Shown here one piece after another: positions 1-5,740 of a DNA stretch of 15,355 bases. The notes beneath the pieces are model-generated. The model was not told the origin of the DNA. It saw nothing but the letters and a program-made list of their open reading frames with translations, and made no database searches. Source of the DNA: Alphaproteobacteria bacterium (GTDB taxonomy: Bacteria; Pseudomonadota; Alphaproteobacteria; Rhizobiales; Rhizobiaceae); contig JAUIBM010000014.1 in NCBI GenBank assembly GCA_030428345.1, forward strand, positions 1-15,355, in the 5' to 3' direction. A program made the position numbers and the translations under genes. Positions within the stretch are counted from its first letter, which is position 1. Each line of letters opens with the position of its first letter.

Positions 1-687
1 ACGAAGCTCACCTTTTTCGGCCACGTGAATAGAGGCGCCTTCCTTGGGGCCAGACACCGCCCAGATTTTCTGATCTTCCAAAGAACCCGCGGGCGCACCA
101 GTGGCCGCGCGCACAAGCGAGCCGTCCTTTTTCATCAATGTGCCGTCGGAACGCAGGATATCGAGAATCGGCACGTGACGACCGGCGAACGGGTTGTCCT
201 CCCCTTCGACCTTGCCGCAGAAAGTGACATGGCCTGGTGTGATCATCAGGCCGTGAACGTCGAGAATGTGCTTGGACCGGTTCTCGAAAGTACGCATGAC
301 CCGGCCCGGAACGAGTTTGCCTCCTTCATCGTAGGATACCACGATGTCGTCGGTAGTTATCTCCTCGATCGTCTTCTTCGCCCCATCCCACATGTCGATC
401 GTGGTGCCGGCAAGAAAGCATTCGGGGGCAACATTGTAGTTTCCATCTCTCGCCTCTCTGGCAATTTCGTTGTATAACTTTTCCAAAAATTCTTCGTCCA
501 TTATTTTCTGAATGTTTGGCGTTCTGAACCTTTCAATTTCGGAGAAAATTTCAGCGTACACCTTCGCAGAGACAAGATCATTAATTATACAGTAGTCGAG
601 CGGCGTATTCTGGAAATCTTCCCCAAGGAGACTTTCTATTGATTTCTGATACCTACCAACCTCGTCACGGTGGGCAGCAGCGTTCAT
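1..687 (-). CDS. Hint (intein/Hedgehog-type) domain protein, C-terminus beyond window
   Basis: This minus-strand frame stays open for 229 codons from ATG at 687-685 to the left edge, so the C-terminus is missing. Residues 1-80 are charged and probably helical. A Hint fold then begins at Cys90 (CFLAGTTIDMWDG), followed by a strand pattern like IVVSYDEGGKLVPGRV and a block-B TPGH (150-153). These are the nucleophilic Cys and the TxxH of self-cleaving Hint/intein domains. In known families such domains release or modify the part C-terminal to them, as in polymorphic toxins with pretoxin-Hint; the cargo, and any terminal His-Asn, would lie outside the window. No signal peptide, Rhs or hemagglutinin repeats are seen. 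There is no clear ribosome binding site before this ATG, and the codon two upstream is an in-frame TAG that separates it from a similar-looking N-terminal segment (691-837). The true gene may therefore be longer and interrupted. The Hint assignment is firm; the biological role is unknown. Confidence 0.75.
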   Translation of the reverse strand, partial: MNAAAHRDEVGRYQKSIESLLGEDFQNTPLDYCIINDLVSAKVYAEIFSEIERFRTPNIQKIMDEEFLEKLYNEIAREARDGNYNVAPECFLAGTTIDMWDGAKKTIEEITTDDIVVSYDEGGKLVPGRVMRTFENRSKHILDVHGLMITPGHVTFCGKVEGEDNPFAGRHVPILDILRSDGTLMKKDGSLVRAATGAPAGSLEDQKIWAVSGPKEGASIHVAEKGELR

Positions 688-690
688 GTA

Positions 691-837
691 CTACTGCAAT
701 GGTTCAAGAGGGGTCTCAGATGCGAAATCTGGAATTTGATCGGCCAAATCATTCAGTCCACTCTCCCGGAGGTGGTCTTTCAGATCACGGGCAAGCGAAC
801 GCAGGCTGGTCTCCAATCCTGGAAATCTATCACTCAT
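691..837 (-). CDS. 48-residue frame, probable N-terminal segment of the Hint protein cut off by an amber codon
   Basis: ATG at 837-835 opens MSDRFPGLETSLRSLARDLK and ends at TAG (693-691), with residues ETPLEPLQ before the stop. An AAAGG ribosome binding site lies 10 bases upstream, better than anything before the next ATG. After TAG and one Tyr codon, the same frame continues as MNAAAHRDEVGRYQK of the Hint protein. The composition on both sides is alike (acidic/basic, helix-forming), and LQ-stop-YMN reads naturally as LQQYMN if TAG were CAG. I infer one original gene with a nonsense mutation or readthrough. Two tightly packed genes is the alternative. The frame starts 14 bp after the stop of the upstream exported protein, so they probably share a transcript. 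Confidence 0.5.
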   Translation of the reverse strand: MSDRFPGLETSLRSLARDLKDHLRESGLNDLADQIPDFASETPLEPLQ

Positions 838-851
838 TGCACGTCAACCTT

Positions 852-1670
852 TCATTCCGGTTTGTGATCGGCCCCGCAAACATTAACACGAAGCAAATCT
901 CCATTCACAATAATTTCAAGAGAGCATACCAACATTTCACTCAATTCATCCAAGCTCGAATGGCGAGTTTCATTTCGTAAAATCCGATCAATGCGCCTCA
1001 ATGCTTCTTCCTTTTGATACAAAAAAAGCAATTCTTTATTAATTTTCGTGTGATTGATACTATCAGATAGCGCCACTAATGAATATATGTACGTTTTATT
1101 ATCTGCGTCCTTTAGTATTTTAATAAATTTTGCTCCATACAAATCATAAGAATAGCGATTTAGAAAATATAGTATGCGTAACATATTTGCTGCATATGAT
1201 CTATATTTATGCAATTTTACTCTTGGTTGGTATAGATGATTTCTTAACGCAGTCAATTGTATTAGGTTTCCTATGAAGTTATCGTCAGGGATCACGTTCC
1301 GAAAAGCAGAATATCTATCGTATAAATCATAATTTTTGTGTTTCGCTATTTCGATATAGTAATAGTTATTTATGTATTCAATTTTATTTGATTCATGATG
1401 AATATCTTCTCCCACGACATATTTGAAGTAAACTAAAATTATTTCACCCAAAACTCCGCATGCGCCTTTTTCAGATTCATAATCCAAAATTGATATAGTC
1501 CTCATTTTCTCAGCGAATTTTTCTAATTTTTGAGAAGAACAAACTACATCATCATTTTCCAAGTACAGTCCATGCTCCTTATTTTCCTGCGCAAACGGAT
1601 TCACCGAATGAAAATTAATAAGTATACAGAAAATTAAAATTTGGAGAAATATTTTCAATATTCTACCCAA
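852..1670 (-). CDS. AT-rich exported protein of unknown function
   Basis: The frame encodes up to 272 residues and I do not recognise the family. The N-terminus has a basic start, a hydrophobic stretch (IFLQILIFCILINF, about residues 7-20) and a possible cleavage site near NPFAQ-EN, so it is probably a Sec signal peptide and a periplasmic or secreted product. The rest is rich in Tyr, Asn, Ile and Lys, and appears mainly helical. Three cysteines outside the signal region (CSSQ, ACGVLG and a C-terminal VCGADH) could form a disulfide. The start is uncertain: TTG at 1670 directly follows an in-frame TAG, and a second TTG at 1658 gives MKIFLQ; neither has a good ribosome binding site. Base composition is strikingly AT-rich compared with everything to the right, which suggests recent horizontal transfer. 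It is the first gene of an apparent run leading into the Hint protein, so it may be a partner of that protein, but nothing in the sequence proves it. Confidence 0.65.
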   Translation of the reverse strand: MGRILKIFLQILIFCILINFHSVNPFAQENKEHGLYLENDDVVCSSQKLEKFAEKMRTISILDYESEKGACGVLGEIILVYFKYVVGEDIHHESNKIEYINNYYYIEIAKHKNYDLYDRYSAFRNVIPDDNFIGNLIQLTALRNHLYQPRVKLHKYRSYAANMLRILYFLNRYSYDLYGAKFIKILKDADNKTYIYSLVALSDSINHTKINKELLFLYQKEEALRRIDRILRNETRHSSLDELSEMLVCSLEIIVNGDLLRVNVCGADHKPE

Positions 1671-1845
1671 CTATTGCAACAATTCGCCTTCACTACCAAA
1701 AATCGAGGTAACTTTTATCGGCTCGTGTCTTTGTGATGCTAGTGTCTCTTACGCACTGATGCAATCGGTATCCCCCCGAAAATTGGACAGTAACGCAAGC
1801 GACAATCCAACATCTGTTGGTCTCTAGGAACGAGGAGATCAGAAC
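1671..1845. other. Intergenic region between the AT-rich gene and the IS3 remnant
   Basis: The segment holds the unseen promoter of the minus-strand AT-rich gene and, from about 1770, what looks like the left end of an IS3-type element: CCCCCCGAAAATTGGACAG at 1772-1790 resembles the CCCCGAAAA-type termini of that family. The exact IS boundary cannot be fixed because no matching right end is in the window. No other gene is seen. Confidence 0.4.
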
Positions 1846-2037
1846 ATGTCGAAACGCAGAAATCACGATACCGGCTTCAAGGCTCGCGTGGCGCTGGAAG
1901 CCGTGAAGGGCGAGCGCACCGTGTCAGAGCTGGCTGCCAAGTACGGTGTTCATCCGAAGATGATCCACCATCGGAAGAAGGCGCTGCAGGATGGGGCACC
2001 GGGAATATTCGAGCGCGGCATCAAGAAAACTGCCTAG
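1846..2037 (+). pseudogene. IS3-family transposase OrfA, truncated
   Basis: ATG at 1846 follows a strong GAGGAG ribosome binding site (8-base spacing). The 63 residues (MSKRRNHDTGFKARVALEAV...GERTVSELAAKYGVHP) are the helix-turn-helix N-terminal part of an IS3-family OrfA, which binds the element's inverted repeats. Family members are roughly 90-100 residues long. Here the frame ends at TAG (2035-2037) directly after IKKTA, where relatives carry Glu and then a leucine-zipper region. Neither the C-terminal part nor any OrfB (DDE integrase) is found downstream; 21 bases later the target duplication of another IS begins. The fragment is a decayed remnant that could not transpose by itself. Confidence 0.8.
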
Positions 2038-2057
2038 GCTCAAGACCCATTGACCGA

Positions 2058-2067
2058 CCGGAACCCC
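2058..2067. repeat. Left target-site duplication of the ISAs1-family element
   Basis: CCGGAACCCC directly abuts the left inverted repeat. The copy at 3266-3275 (CCGGAACCCG) abuts the right inverted repeat and matches 9 of 10 bases. Eight to ten bp is the usual duplication size for the ISAs1 family, so this marks a simple insertion. Confidence 0.8.
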
Positions 2068-2084
2068 CAGGGGAATCGCATTTG
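2068..2084 (+). repeat. Left terminal inverted repeat of the ISAs1-family element
   Basis: CAGGGGAATCGCATTTG pairs with the right end at 3249-3265 (14 of 17 positions). The inner ten bases, ATCGCATTTG, are perfect. Confidence 0.85.
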
Positions 2085-2148
2085 AGAAATAGGATTTGCA
2101 TGAGGGATTGATCCGGATTCTTTGGTAGGCTCGATTTGGAGTCTGCCG

Positions 2149-3260
2149 ATGCCTTCGCTGATCACGATTTTTCGCGATATTCCAGACCCGCGCAGCGGCA
2201 ATGCGCAGCGCCATGCCCTGCTCGACATGCTGACGGTTGCGTCGGTGTGCGGCGCGGAGAGTTGCGTCGACTTTGCCGAATTCGCCGAGGACAGGGAACC
2301 TTTACTGAGGGAGTTTCCGAGCGTTGAGAATGGCTTTCCAAGTGACGACACGTTCAGCCGGGTGTTCCGCCTGCTTGATCCGGCCACCTTCGGGCGCGCC
2401 TTCGAGGCATTCCTCACCGATCTGGGTGCGGACGGGCCGGGCGTGCTCGCCATTGACGGCAAGACGCTGCGGCGTTCCTTCGGCCGGGCAGCGGGCCGCT
2501 CGGCCCTGCATGTCTTCACTGCCTTCGGGGCGGATGCAAGGCTCAGTTTCGGCCAGCGCGCGCTGACGGCGGGCGAGAACGAGATCACGGCCGCCGGAGC
2601 GCTCCTGGCGAGGCTGGCGCTGGGCGGTGCGTTGGTTACCGGCGACGCGATCCATGCCCAGGTCGAGACCGCGTAACTGGTGCTGGACCGCGGCGTCGAC
2701 TATCTGTTCGCCTTGAAGGCCAATCGCCCGTCGATGCTGGCGGCGGTCGCAGCCTACTTCGCCGACCCCGCCGAGCCTCTGCAGGTCTTCCAAACAACGG
2801 ACGCCGGCCACGGCCGGATCGAGACCCGGCGTCACCGGGTAGCGCATTCAGTGGATTGGCTTTTCGGCGACCGCGCCAAGCCCGGCGCGCCGCGCATGCC
2901 CGGCCTGCCGCGCATGCCCGGCCTTGCCAGCCTCGCCTGCCTCTAAGCGACCCGCGATAACGGCCTGACCACCACCCGATATTACATCGCCCCCGCCCAC
3001 CTGACGCCCGAACGCTTCGCCTGGGCCGCCCGCTCCCACTGGGCCATCGAGAACAGCCTACATTGGGTGCTCGACGTCACCTTCGACAAGGACTCAGCCC
3101 GAAATCGGGCCAAAAACGGTCCCGAAAACCTCGCAATCCTACGCCGCCTCGCCTTAAACCTGCTCCGCATCGCGCGACCAGGGCTACCCATATCCCGAAA
3201 ACGAGAACGCGCAGGATGGTCCGACGACTTCGCAAAATCCATCATTGCCAAATGCGATAG
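2149..3260 (+). pseudogene. ISAs1-family (DDE) transposase with two in-frame stop codons
   Basis: One continuous reading frame runs through the element from ATG 2149 (GGAG ribosome binding site 7 bases upstream). It starts with the family's N-terminal signature IFRDIPDPRSGNAQRHALLD, then LAIDGKTLRRS (first catalytic Asp, codon 2455-2457), VTGDAIHAQ (second Asp, 2644-2646) and HWAIENSLHWVLDV (catalytic Glu, 3049-3051). All three catalytic codons survive. TAA at 2674-2676 (after AQVETA) and TAA at 2944-2946 (after LACL, before ATRDNG) break the frame without any shift. At the 3' end the apparent native stop (TAG 3258-3260, giving QMR-stop) is out of frame by one base, which suggests a single-base deletion just before the right terminal repeat. 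A PRMPGL unit is duplicated at 2890-2925. The product would be at most a short N-terminal piece. Confidence 0.88.
2890..2925 (+). repeat. 18-bp tandem duplication inside the transposase pseudogene
   Basis: Two adjacent 18-bp units (2890-2907 and 2908-2925) are identical except for the last base and encode PRMPGL twice. The duplication keeps frame. It probably arose by slippage after or during decay of the element. Confidence 0.75.
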
Positions 3261-3265
3261 CTCTG
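3249..3265 (-). repeat. Right terminal inverted repeat of the ISAs1-family element
   Basis: CAAATGCGATAGCTCTG is the inverted partner of 2068-2084. It overlaps the presumed native stop codon of the transposase, a common arrangement in this family. Confidence 0.85.
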
Positions 3266-3275
3266 CCGGAACCCG
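3266..3275. repeat. Right target-site duplication of the ISAs1-family element
   Basis: CCGGAACCCG repeats 2058-2067 with one mismatch in the last base, immediately outside the right terminal repeat. Between it and the next gene (to 3443) I see no further gene. Confidence 0.8.
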
Positions 3276-3443
3276 CCCGGACTTGAACATCCACCCCTGC
3301 TGTATGAAAATCGACGGCGAATCGGCCTGCCATGGCCATGAGGCGGCGGCGCATCCCTGCCGGAAGCGCGGCCGGGCCATCGGCGATCCCGGCCGCGGGG
3401 CGCGCCGGCGGCAGGGTTGTCAGGCGCGGCGACGGCAGGGCAC

Positions 3444-4043
3444 ATGACGAACCAGCGCAAACTGCTTTTCACCGCCATCCTTCTCGTCGCCTATGGCTCG
3501 ACCCCGGGCCTTGCCCGCGCCGCAAGCGAGTTCCTGATCGACTTTTCCCTCACGACGAAGATGCCGAGCTATCCGTCCGGCAACAGCACCTGCCAATATG
3601 TCGAGCGGATAAGGATCGTCGGCGACAAGATCCTGGAGAGCGGCGTGGGCAGCAAGTGCCGGTTCGCCGGCGGGCGCACCGGCGGCGCGGGCGAGGACAA
3701 CCACAACGGCAATATCTACAAGCTGAACCAGTCCTATTCCCAGACGACGAAATGCGTGTGGAAACAGGGCTCGGAATATCAGGTCTGCGACAACGGCCGG
3801 AAGATCAAGCTGGGCAAGAACACCGGATCGACCTCCACCAGCGTTACCCGCGACACCTATACGAGCCGGCTTTCGGGCACGCAGCTGACCCTCTCCGCCC
3901 AGACTGTGCTGGGGGGCGAGAAATCGGAATGGCGCTATTCCTTCGACACGAAGGACTGCAGCAATTTCAAGGCCAGCTATAGCTCGCAGAGCAAGTTCGC
4001 CCGGTATTCGGCCCGGGCGAACGCCTGCAAGGTGGTGAAGTAG
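3444..4043 (+). CDS. Small exported protein with six cysteines, unknown function
   Basis: The product is 199 residues from ATG 3444; an upstream GTG in the same frame would only add nine residues before the signal peptide. Residues 1-27 form a typical Sec signal (MTNQRKLLFTAILLVAYGST..., cleavage likely after LARA). The mature part is about 170 residues of polar, Ser/Thr/Lys/Asn-rich sequence with six cysteines (STCQY, SKCRF, TKCVW, QVCDN, KDCSN, NACKV), an even number that fits three disulfides in a periplasmic or secreted fold. No enzyme motif is visible and I do not recognise the family. It stands alone: an IS lies upstream and a convergent regulator begins 5 bp downstream of its stop. The ribosome binding site (AGGG only 3 bases before ATG) is poorly spaced. 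GC content is like the chromosome, unlike the AT-rich gene on the far side of the IS. Confidence 0.75.
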   Translation: MTNQRKLLFTAILLVAYGSTPGLARAASEFLIDFSLTTKMPSYPSGNSTCQYVERIRIVGDKILESGVGSKCRFAGGRTGGAGEDNHNGNIYKLNQSYSQTTKCVWKQGSEYQVCDNGRKIKLGKNTGSTSTSVTRDTYTSRLSGTQLTLSAQTVLGGEKSEWRYSFDTKDCSNFKASYSSQSKFARYSARANACKVVK

Positions 4044-4048
4044 CGGCG

Positions 4049-4756
4049 TCAGGCAACCAGCTTGCCGGTCCTGGCCAGCGGGCTGAGGCCCAGCCATTGC
4101 TGCAGCTTGTCTTCCAGCTGGCGATTGCCGGTGACGTTCATCGCGCCCTCGTCCTTCGCCTTTGACACGGTCTTGTAACCCAGCCAGACCTCCGTCATCG
4201 TTCGCAGGGCGGTGGAGACATAGAGATCGACATCGTGCCCCGGGTCGACCGAGCACAGATCGACCTCCTGCCCCGGATCGACGATCAGCCACCAGTTCCG
4301 GCATGCATCCGACAGGTCGCGGAAGGTCACCTGGATGACGGAGCGCTTCTTCGGCATCGGGGTGGTGTCGATGTTGCGGCGCATGTCCCACATCAGCAGG
4401 TTGGGATCGAGATTCTGCAGCGTGGTTTCCGTCTCGACCCAGCGCTGGCCCCATTGGCCGACGGCGTCGATGATCGGCCGCAGGTCGTTTCCGGCGCGCG
4501 TGAGCGTGTATTCGAACAATTCCGGCTCGTCCTCCACCGGCGTCCGCGCCACGATGCCCGCCTCCTCCAGTTCCTTGAGGCGCTTGGAGAGCAGCGCGGG
4601 GGACATGCGGGGCGCGCCGCGCCGCAATTCGTTGAACCGGGTCGACCCGAGCACAAGTTCGCGCAGGACCACGAGCGTCCAGCGCGTGCAGATGACTTCC
4701 GCCGCCATGGCGAGCGGGCAAAACTGATTGTAGCTCTGGTTGGTCAAGACAGGCAC
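4049..4756 (-). CDS. HxlR-family transcriptional regulator with a C-terminal SCP2-like region
   Basis: The 235-residue product opens with the HxlR winged helix (residues about 10-108): a conserved early Cys13 (NQFCPLAMAAEVICTRWTLV), the recognition region MSPALLSKRLKELEEAGIVA, and the wing and end LFEYTLTRAGNDLRPIIDAV. Residues about 115-235 resemble the sterol-carrier-type domain often attached to longer HxlR proteins (TGNRQLEDKLQQWLGLSPLA at the end), possibly a small-molecule sensor. The start is either GTG 4756 or the in-frame TTG at 4747, which has a better spaced GGGAG upstream. It is divergent from the tautomerase gene, and the shared region holds a 12+12-bp inverted repeat overlapping a plausible promoter for this gene, so autoregulation and control of the tautomerase are likely. 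HxlR proteins often respond to reactive electrophiles or redox state. The regulator call is firm; the ligand is unknown. Confidence 0.9.
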   Translation of the reverse strand: MPVLTNQSYNQFCPLAMAAEVICTRWTLVVLRELVLGSTRFNELRRGAPRMSPALLSKRLKELEEAGIVARTPVEDEPELFEYTLTRAGNDLRPIIDAVGQWGQRWVETETTLQNLDPNLLMWDMRRNIDTTPMPKKRSVIQVTFRDLSDACRNWWLIVDPGQEVDLCSVDPGHDVDLYVSTALRTMTEVWLGYKTVSKAKDEGAMNVTGNRQLEDKLQQWLGLSPLARTGKLVA

Positions 4757-4812
4757 TCCCTGTTGCGATAACGCCCCTTCGACCCGCAGAGCCTATTCCC
4801 GCGCCGGAGCGC

Positions 4813-4862
4813 CCGCCAGTTCAGTTTCTATACCGGGGGCGATTCATTTCCTGAACTGGCGG
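4813..4862. promoter_or_regulatory. Inverted-repeat operator/promoter between HxlR regulator and tautomerase genes
   Basis: CCGCCAGTTCAG (4813-4824) and CTGAACTGGCGG (4851-4862) are perfect 12-bp inverted arms separated by 26 bp. On the minus strand TTCAGG (-35, inside the right arm), 17 bp and TATAGA (-10, 4832-4827, beside the left arm) form a plausible promoter for the HxlR gene. A dimeric regulator bound to both arms would block it. The arms are seen directly; promoter and binding protein are inferred. Confidence 0.6.
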
Positions 4863-4936
4863 CGCGGCGGCGCCGCATGGGAGGACTTGGCCACGCCGCG
4901 GGATGGTCCCGGGCAGGACGAGGGAAGGAAATCATC

Positions 4937-5158
4937 ATGCCACTGGTCGACATCCAGCTGATCGAAGGCGTCTTCGACAAGAGCCAGAAGCAGGAAATGA
5001 TCCGCAAGGTGACCGACGCGATGGTCTCCATCGAGGGCGAGGCGCTGCGCGGCGTCACCTGGGTTCGCGTGCATGAGGTGGAAAGCGGGCAATGGGGCAT
5101 TGGCGGCGTCGGGGTGACGGCCTCAGACGTCAAGGCAATGCAGGGCGAGCCCGCCTGA
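4937..5158 (+). CDS. 4-oxalocrotonate tautomerase family protein
   Basis: The 73-residue product begins MPLVDIQLIEGVFDKSQKQE. After Met removal the N-terminal Pro is the general base of this superfamily, which interconverts keto-enol or conjugated acid isomers in oligomers of a short beta-alpha-beta unit. The length is typical of the small subunit type. The segment VRVHEVESGQWGIGG matches the second strand and the conserved Trp-Gly-Ile-Gly-Gly end. ATG 4937 has a strong AGGGAAGGA ribosome binding site; an in-frame upstream start at 4877 is ignored because the catalytic Pro must follow Met. The gene is monocistronic and divergent from the HxlR regulator, an arrangement that suggests regulator-controlled detoxification or catabolism. 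Three hairpins follow its stop. The physiological substrate cannot be told. Confidence 0.88.
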   Translation: MPLVDIQLIEGVFDKSQKQEMIRKVTDAMVSIEGEALRGVTWVRVHEVESGQWGIGGVGVTASDVKAMQGEPA

Positions 5159-5166
5159 TACCGGAG

Positions 5167-5198
5167 CGGACTTCGCGAGCACAGGGTCGCGAAGTCCG
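5167..5198 (+). repeat. Hairpin 1 of three: 12-bp perfect stem after the tautomerase gene
   Basis: CGGACTTCGCGA (5167-5178) and TCGCGAAGTCCG (5187-5198) enclose an 8-base loop, starting 8 bases after the tautomerase stop. The T-run is weak and late (GTTTT at 5211-5215), so it could be a terminator or part of a palindromic repeat. Confidence 0.65.
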
Positions 5199-5218
5199 GC
5201 TCGACGATCTGTTTTCAC

Positions 5219-5262
5219 GCATATTCTTGTCCGAAAAGTCGACCAACTTTTCGGGAATATGC
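5219..5262. repeat. Palindromic repetitive element resembling rhizobial RIME-type repeats
   Basis: GCATATTC + CCGAAAAGT on the left (5219-5239, with TTGT bulged between them) pair with ACTTTTCGG + GAATATGC on the right (5246-5262) around a 6-base loop. The core TTGTCCGAAAA...CTTTTCGG is, from memory, the hallmark of palindromic intergenic repeats widespread in Rhizobiales. The stem is read directly; the family name is recalled and should be tested by genome self-search. Confidence 0.65.
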
Positions 5263-5266
5263 TCCA

Positions 5267-5305
5267 GGAGCGGACCCGCACGCGAAACGGCGTCGGGTCC
5301 GCTCC
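5267..5305 (+). repeat. Hairpin 3 of three: 12-bp GC-rich stem
   Basis: GGAGCGGACCCG (5267-5278) and CGGGTCCGCTCC (5294-5305) form a perfect 12-bp stem. Within the loop ACGC/GCGT (5280-5283 / 5290-5293) extends it after a one-base bulge. It ends 94 bases before the ArsR start. Confidence 0.65.
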
Positions 5306-5363
5306 GCCCTTGAAGACCCTCCAGCCGTCCCCAAAAAACTTAGCGAGTTGTCGAGGTATTCGC

Positions 5364-5397
5364 TTGTCACGCCCGCCGATCCTGGAATAGTTAGCGA
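5364..5397 (+). promoter_or_regulatory. Candidate promoter of the ArsR / double-SRPBCC operon
   Basis: TTGTCA (5364-5369), 18 bp and TAGTTA (5388-5393) stand directly before ATG 5399, which would make the transcript leaderless or nearly so; no good ribosome binding site is present. TTAGCGA occurs at 5340-5346 and again at 5391-5397, a possible regulator half-site. Weak evidence. Confidence 0.35.
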
Positions 5398-5398
5398 C

Positions 5399-5740
5399 AT
5401 GACTAAGCATGACCGCGATCTCTCGCTGCTGTTCCACGCGCTCGCCGACCCGACCCGCCGCTCCATGCTGAGGCGGCTCGCCGGGACGCCCGCCGCGGTG
5501 AGCGACCTGGCCGCCCCCACGGGCCTCAAGCTGCCCACGGTGATGCGGCACCTCGCCGTGCTGGAGGAGGCGGGGCTGATCGCCACGTCGAAGGACGGGC
5601 GGGTTCGCACCTGCGCCCTCGTGCCCGGCGCGATGGACCCGGCGCGGACATGGCTCGACGAGCAGCGGGCGATCTGGGAGGGCCGGCTCGACCGGCTGGA
5701 TGCATTCGTGATGCAGATGATGAAGGATCGCGGGGAATGA
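5399..5740 (+). CDS. ArsR-family transcriptional regulator (SRPBCC-associated)
   Basis: From ATG 5399 the product is 113 residues (MTKHDRDLSLLFHALADPTR). It is a single winged helix: LFHALADPTRRSMLRRLAG (helices 1-2), PAAVSDLAAPTGLKLPTVMRHLAVLEEAGLI (helix-turn-helix, about residues 32-62) and the wing TSKDGRVRTCALVPG. The C-terminal helix (WLDEQRAIWEGRLDRLDAF) is the usual dimerisation or extension helix of regulators paired with SRPBCC proteins. No Cys pair typical of metal-sensing ArsR is seen. In-frame upstream starts at 5348 are less likely because the family begins shortly before the ALADPTR motif. Its stop overlaps the next gene's start (ATGA), implying one operon and coupled translation. 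It probably represses its own operon; the inducer is unknown. Confidence 0.9.
   Translation: MTKHDRDLSLLFHALADPTRRSMLRRLAGTPAAVSDLAAPTGLKLPTVMRHLAVLEEAGLIATSKDGRVRTCALVPGAMDPARTWLDEQRAIWEGRLDRLDAFVMQMMKDRGE

Larger units (their letters stand above)
2068..3265 (+). mobile_element. ISAs1-family insertion sequence, complete ends, inactive
   Basis: The element is 1198 bp, near the lower end of the family's usual length. The left terminal repeat CAGGGGAATCGCATTTG (2068-2084) and the reverse complement of the right terminal repeat, CAGAGCTATCGCATTTG (3249-3265), match at 14 of 17 bases. A 10-bp target duplication with one mismatch flanks it. It carries one transposase gene in plus orientation, now broken by nonsense codons. 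It lies between the IS3 OrfA remnant and a small secreted-protein gene. The ends are read directly from the sequence; the family assignment rests on the transposase motifs. Confidence 0.88.

Noticed and set aside
25..477. 150-residue plus-strand reading frame at the left edge
   Set aside because: It is antisense to the Hint domain, whose Cys and TPGH motifs on the minus strand are clear.
639..980. Plus-strand frames of 113 and 65 residues
   Set aside because: They overlap the minus-strand operon (Hint N-terminal segment and exported protein), lack ribosome binding sites and show no family resemblance.
3266..3320. GGACTTGAACATCCACCCC looks like the T-arm end of a minus-strand tRNA
   Set aside because: The would-be T-stem arms do not pair and no cloverleaf can be folded around it; the IS target sequence overlaps it by chance.
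3276..3340. Short minus-strand ATG frame starting near 3333 and crossing the right IS boundary
   Set aside because: It has no recognisable product, and joining it across the excised IS gives only a few more residues before a stop.
3420..4721. 433-residue minus-strand frame
   Set aside because: It is an antisense or out-of-frame shadow of the secreted six-cysteine gene and the HxlR gene; its composition (Ala, Arg and Gly runs) is typical of GC-rich shadows.
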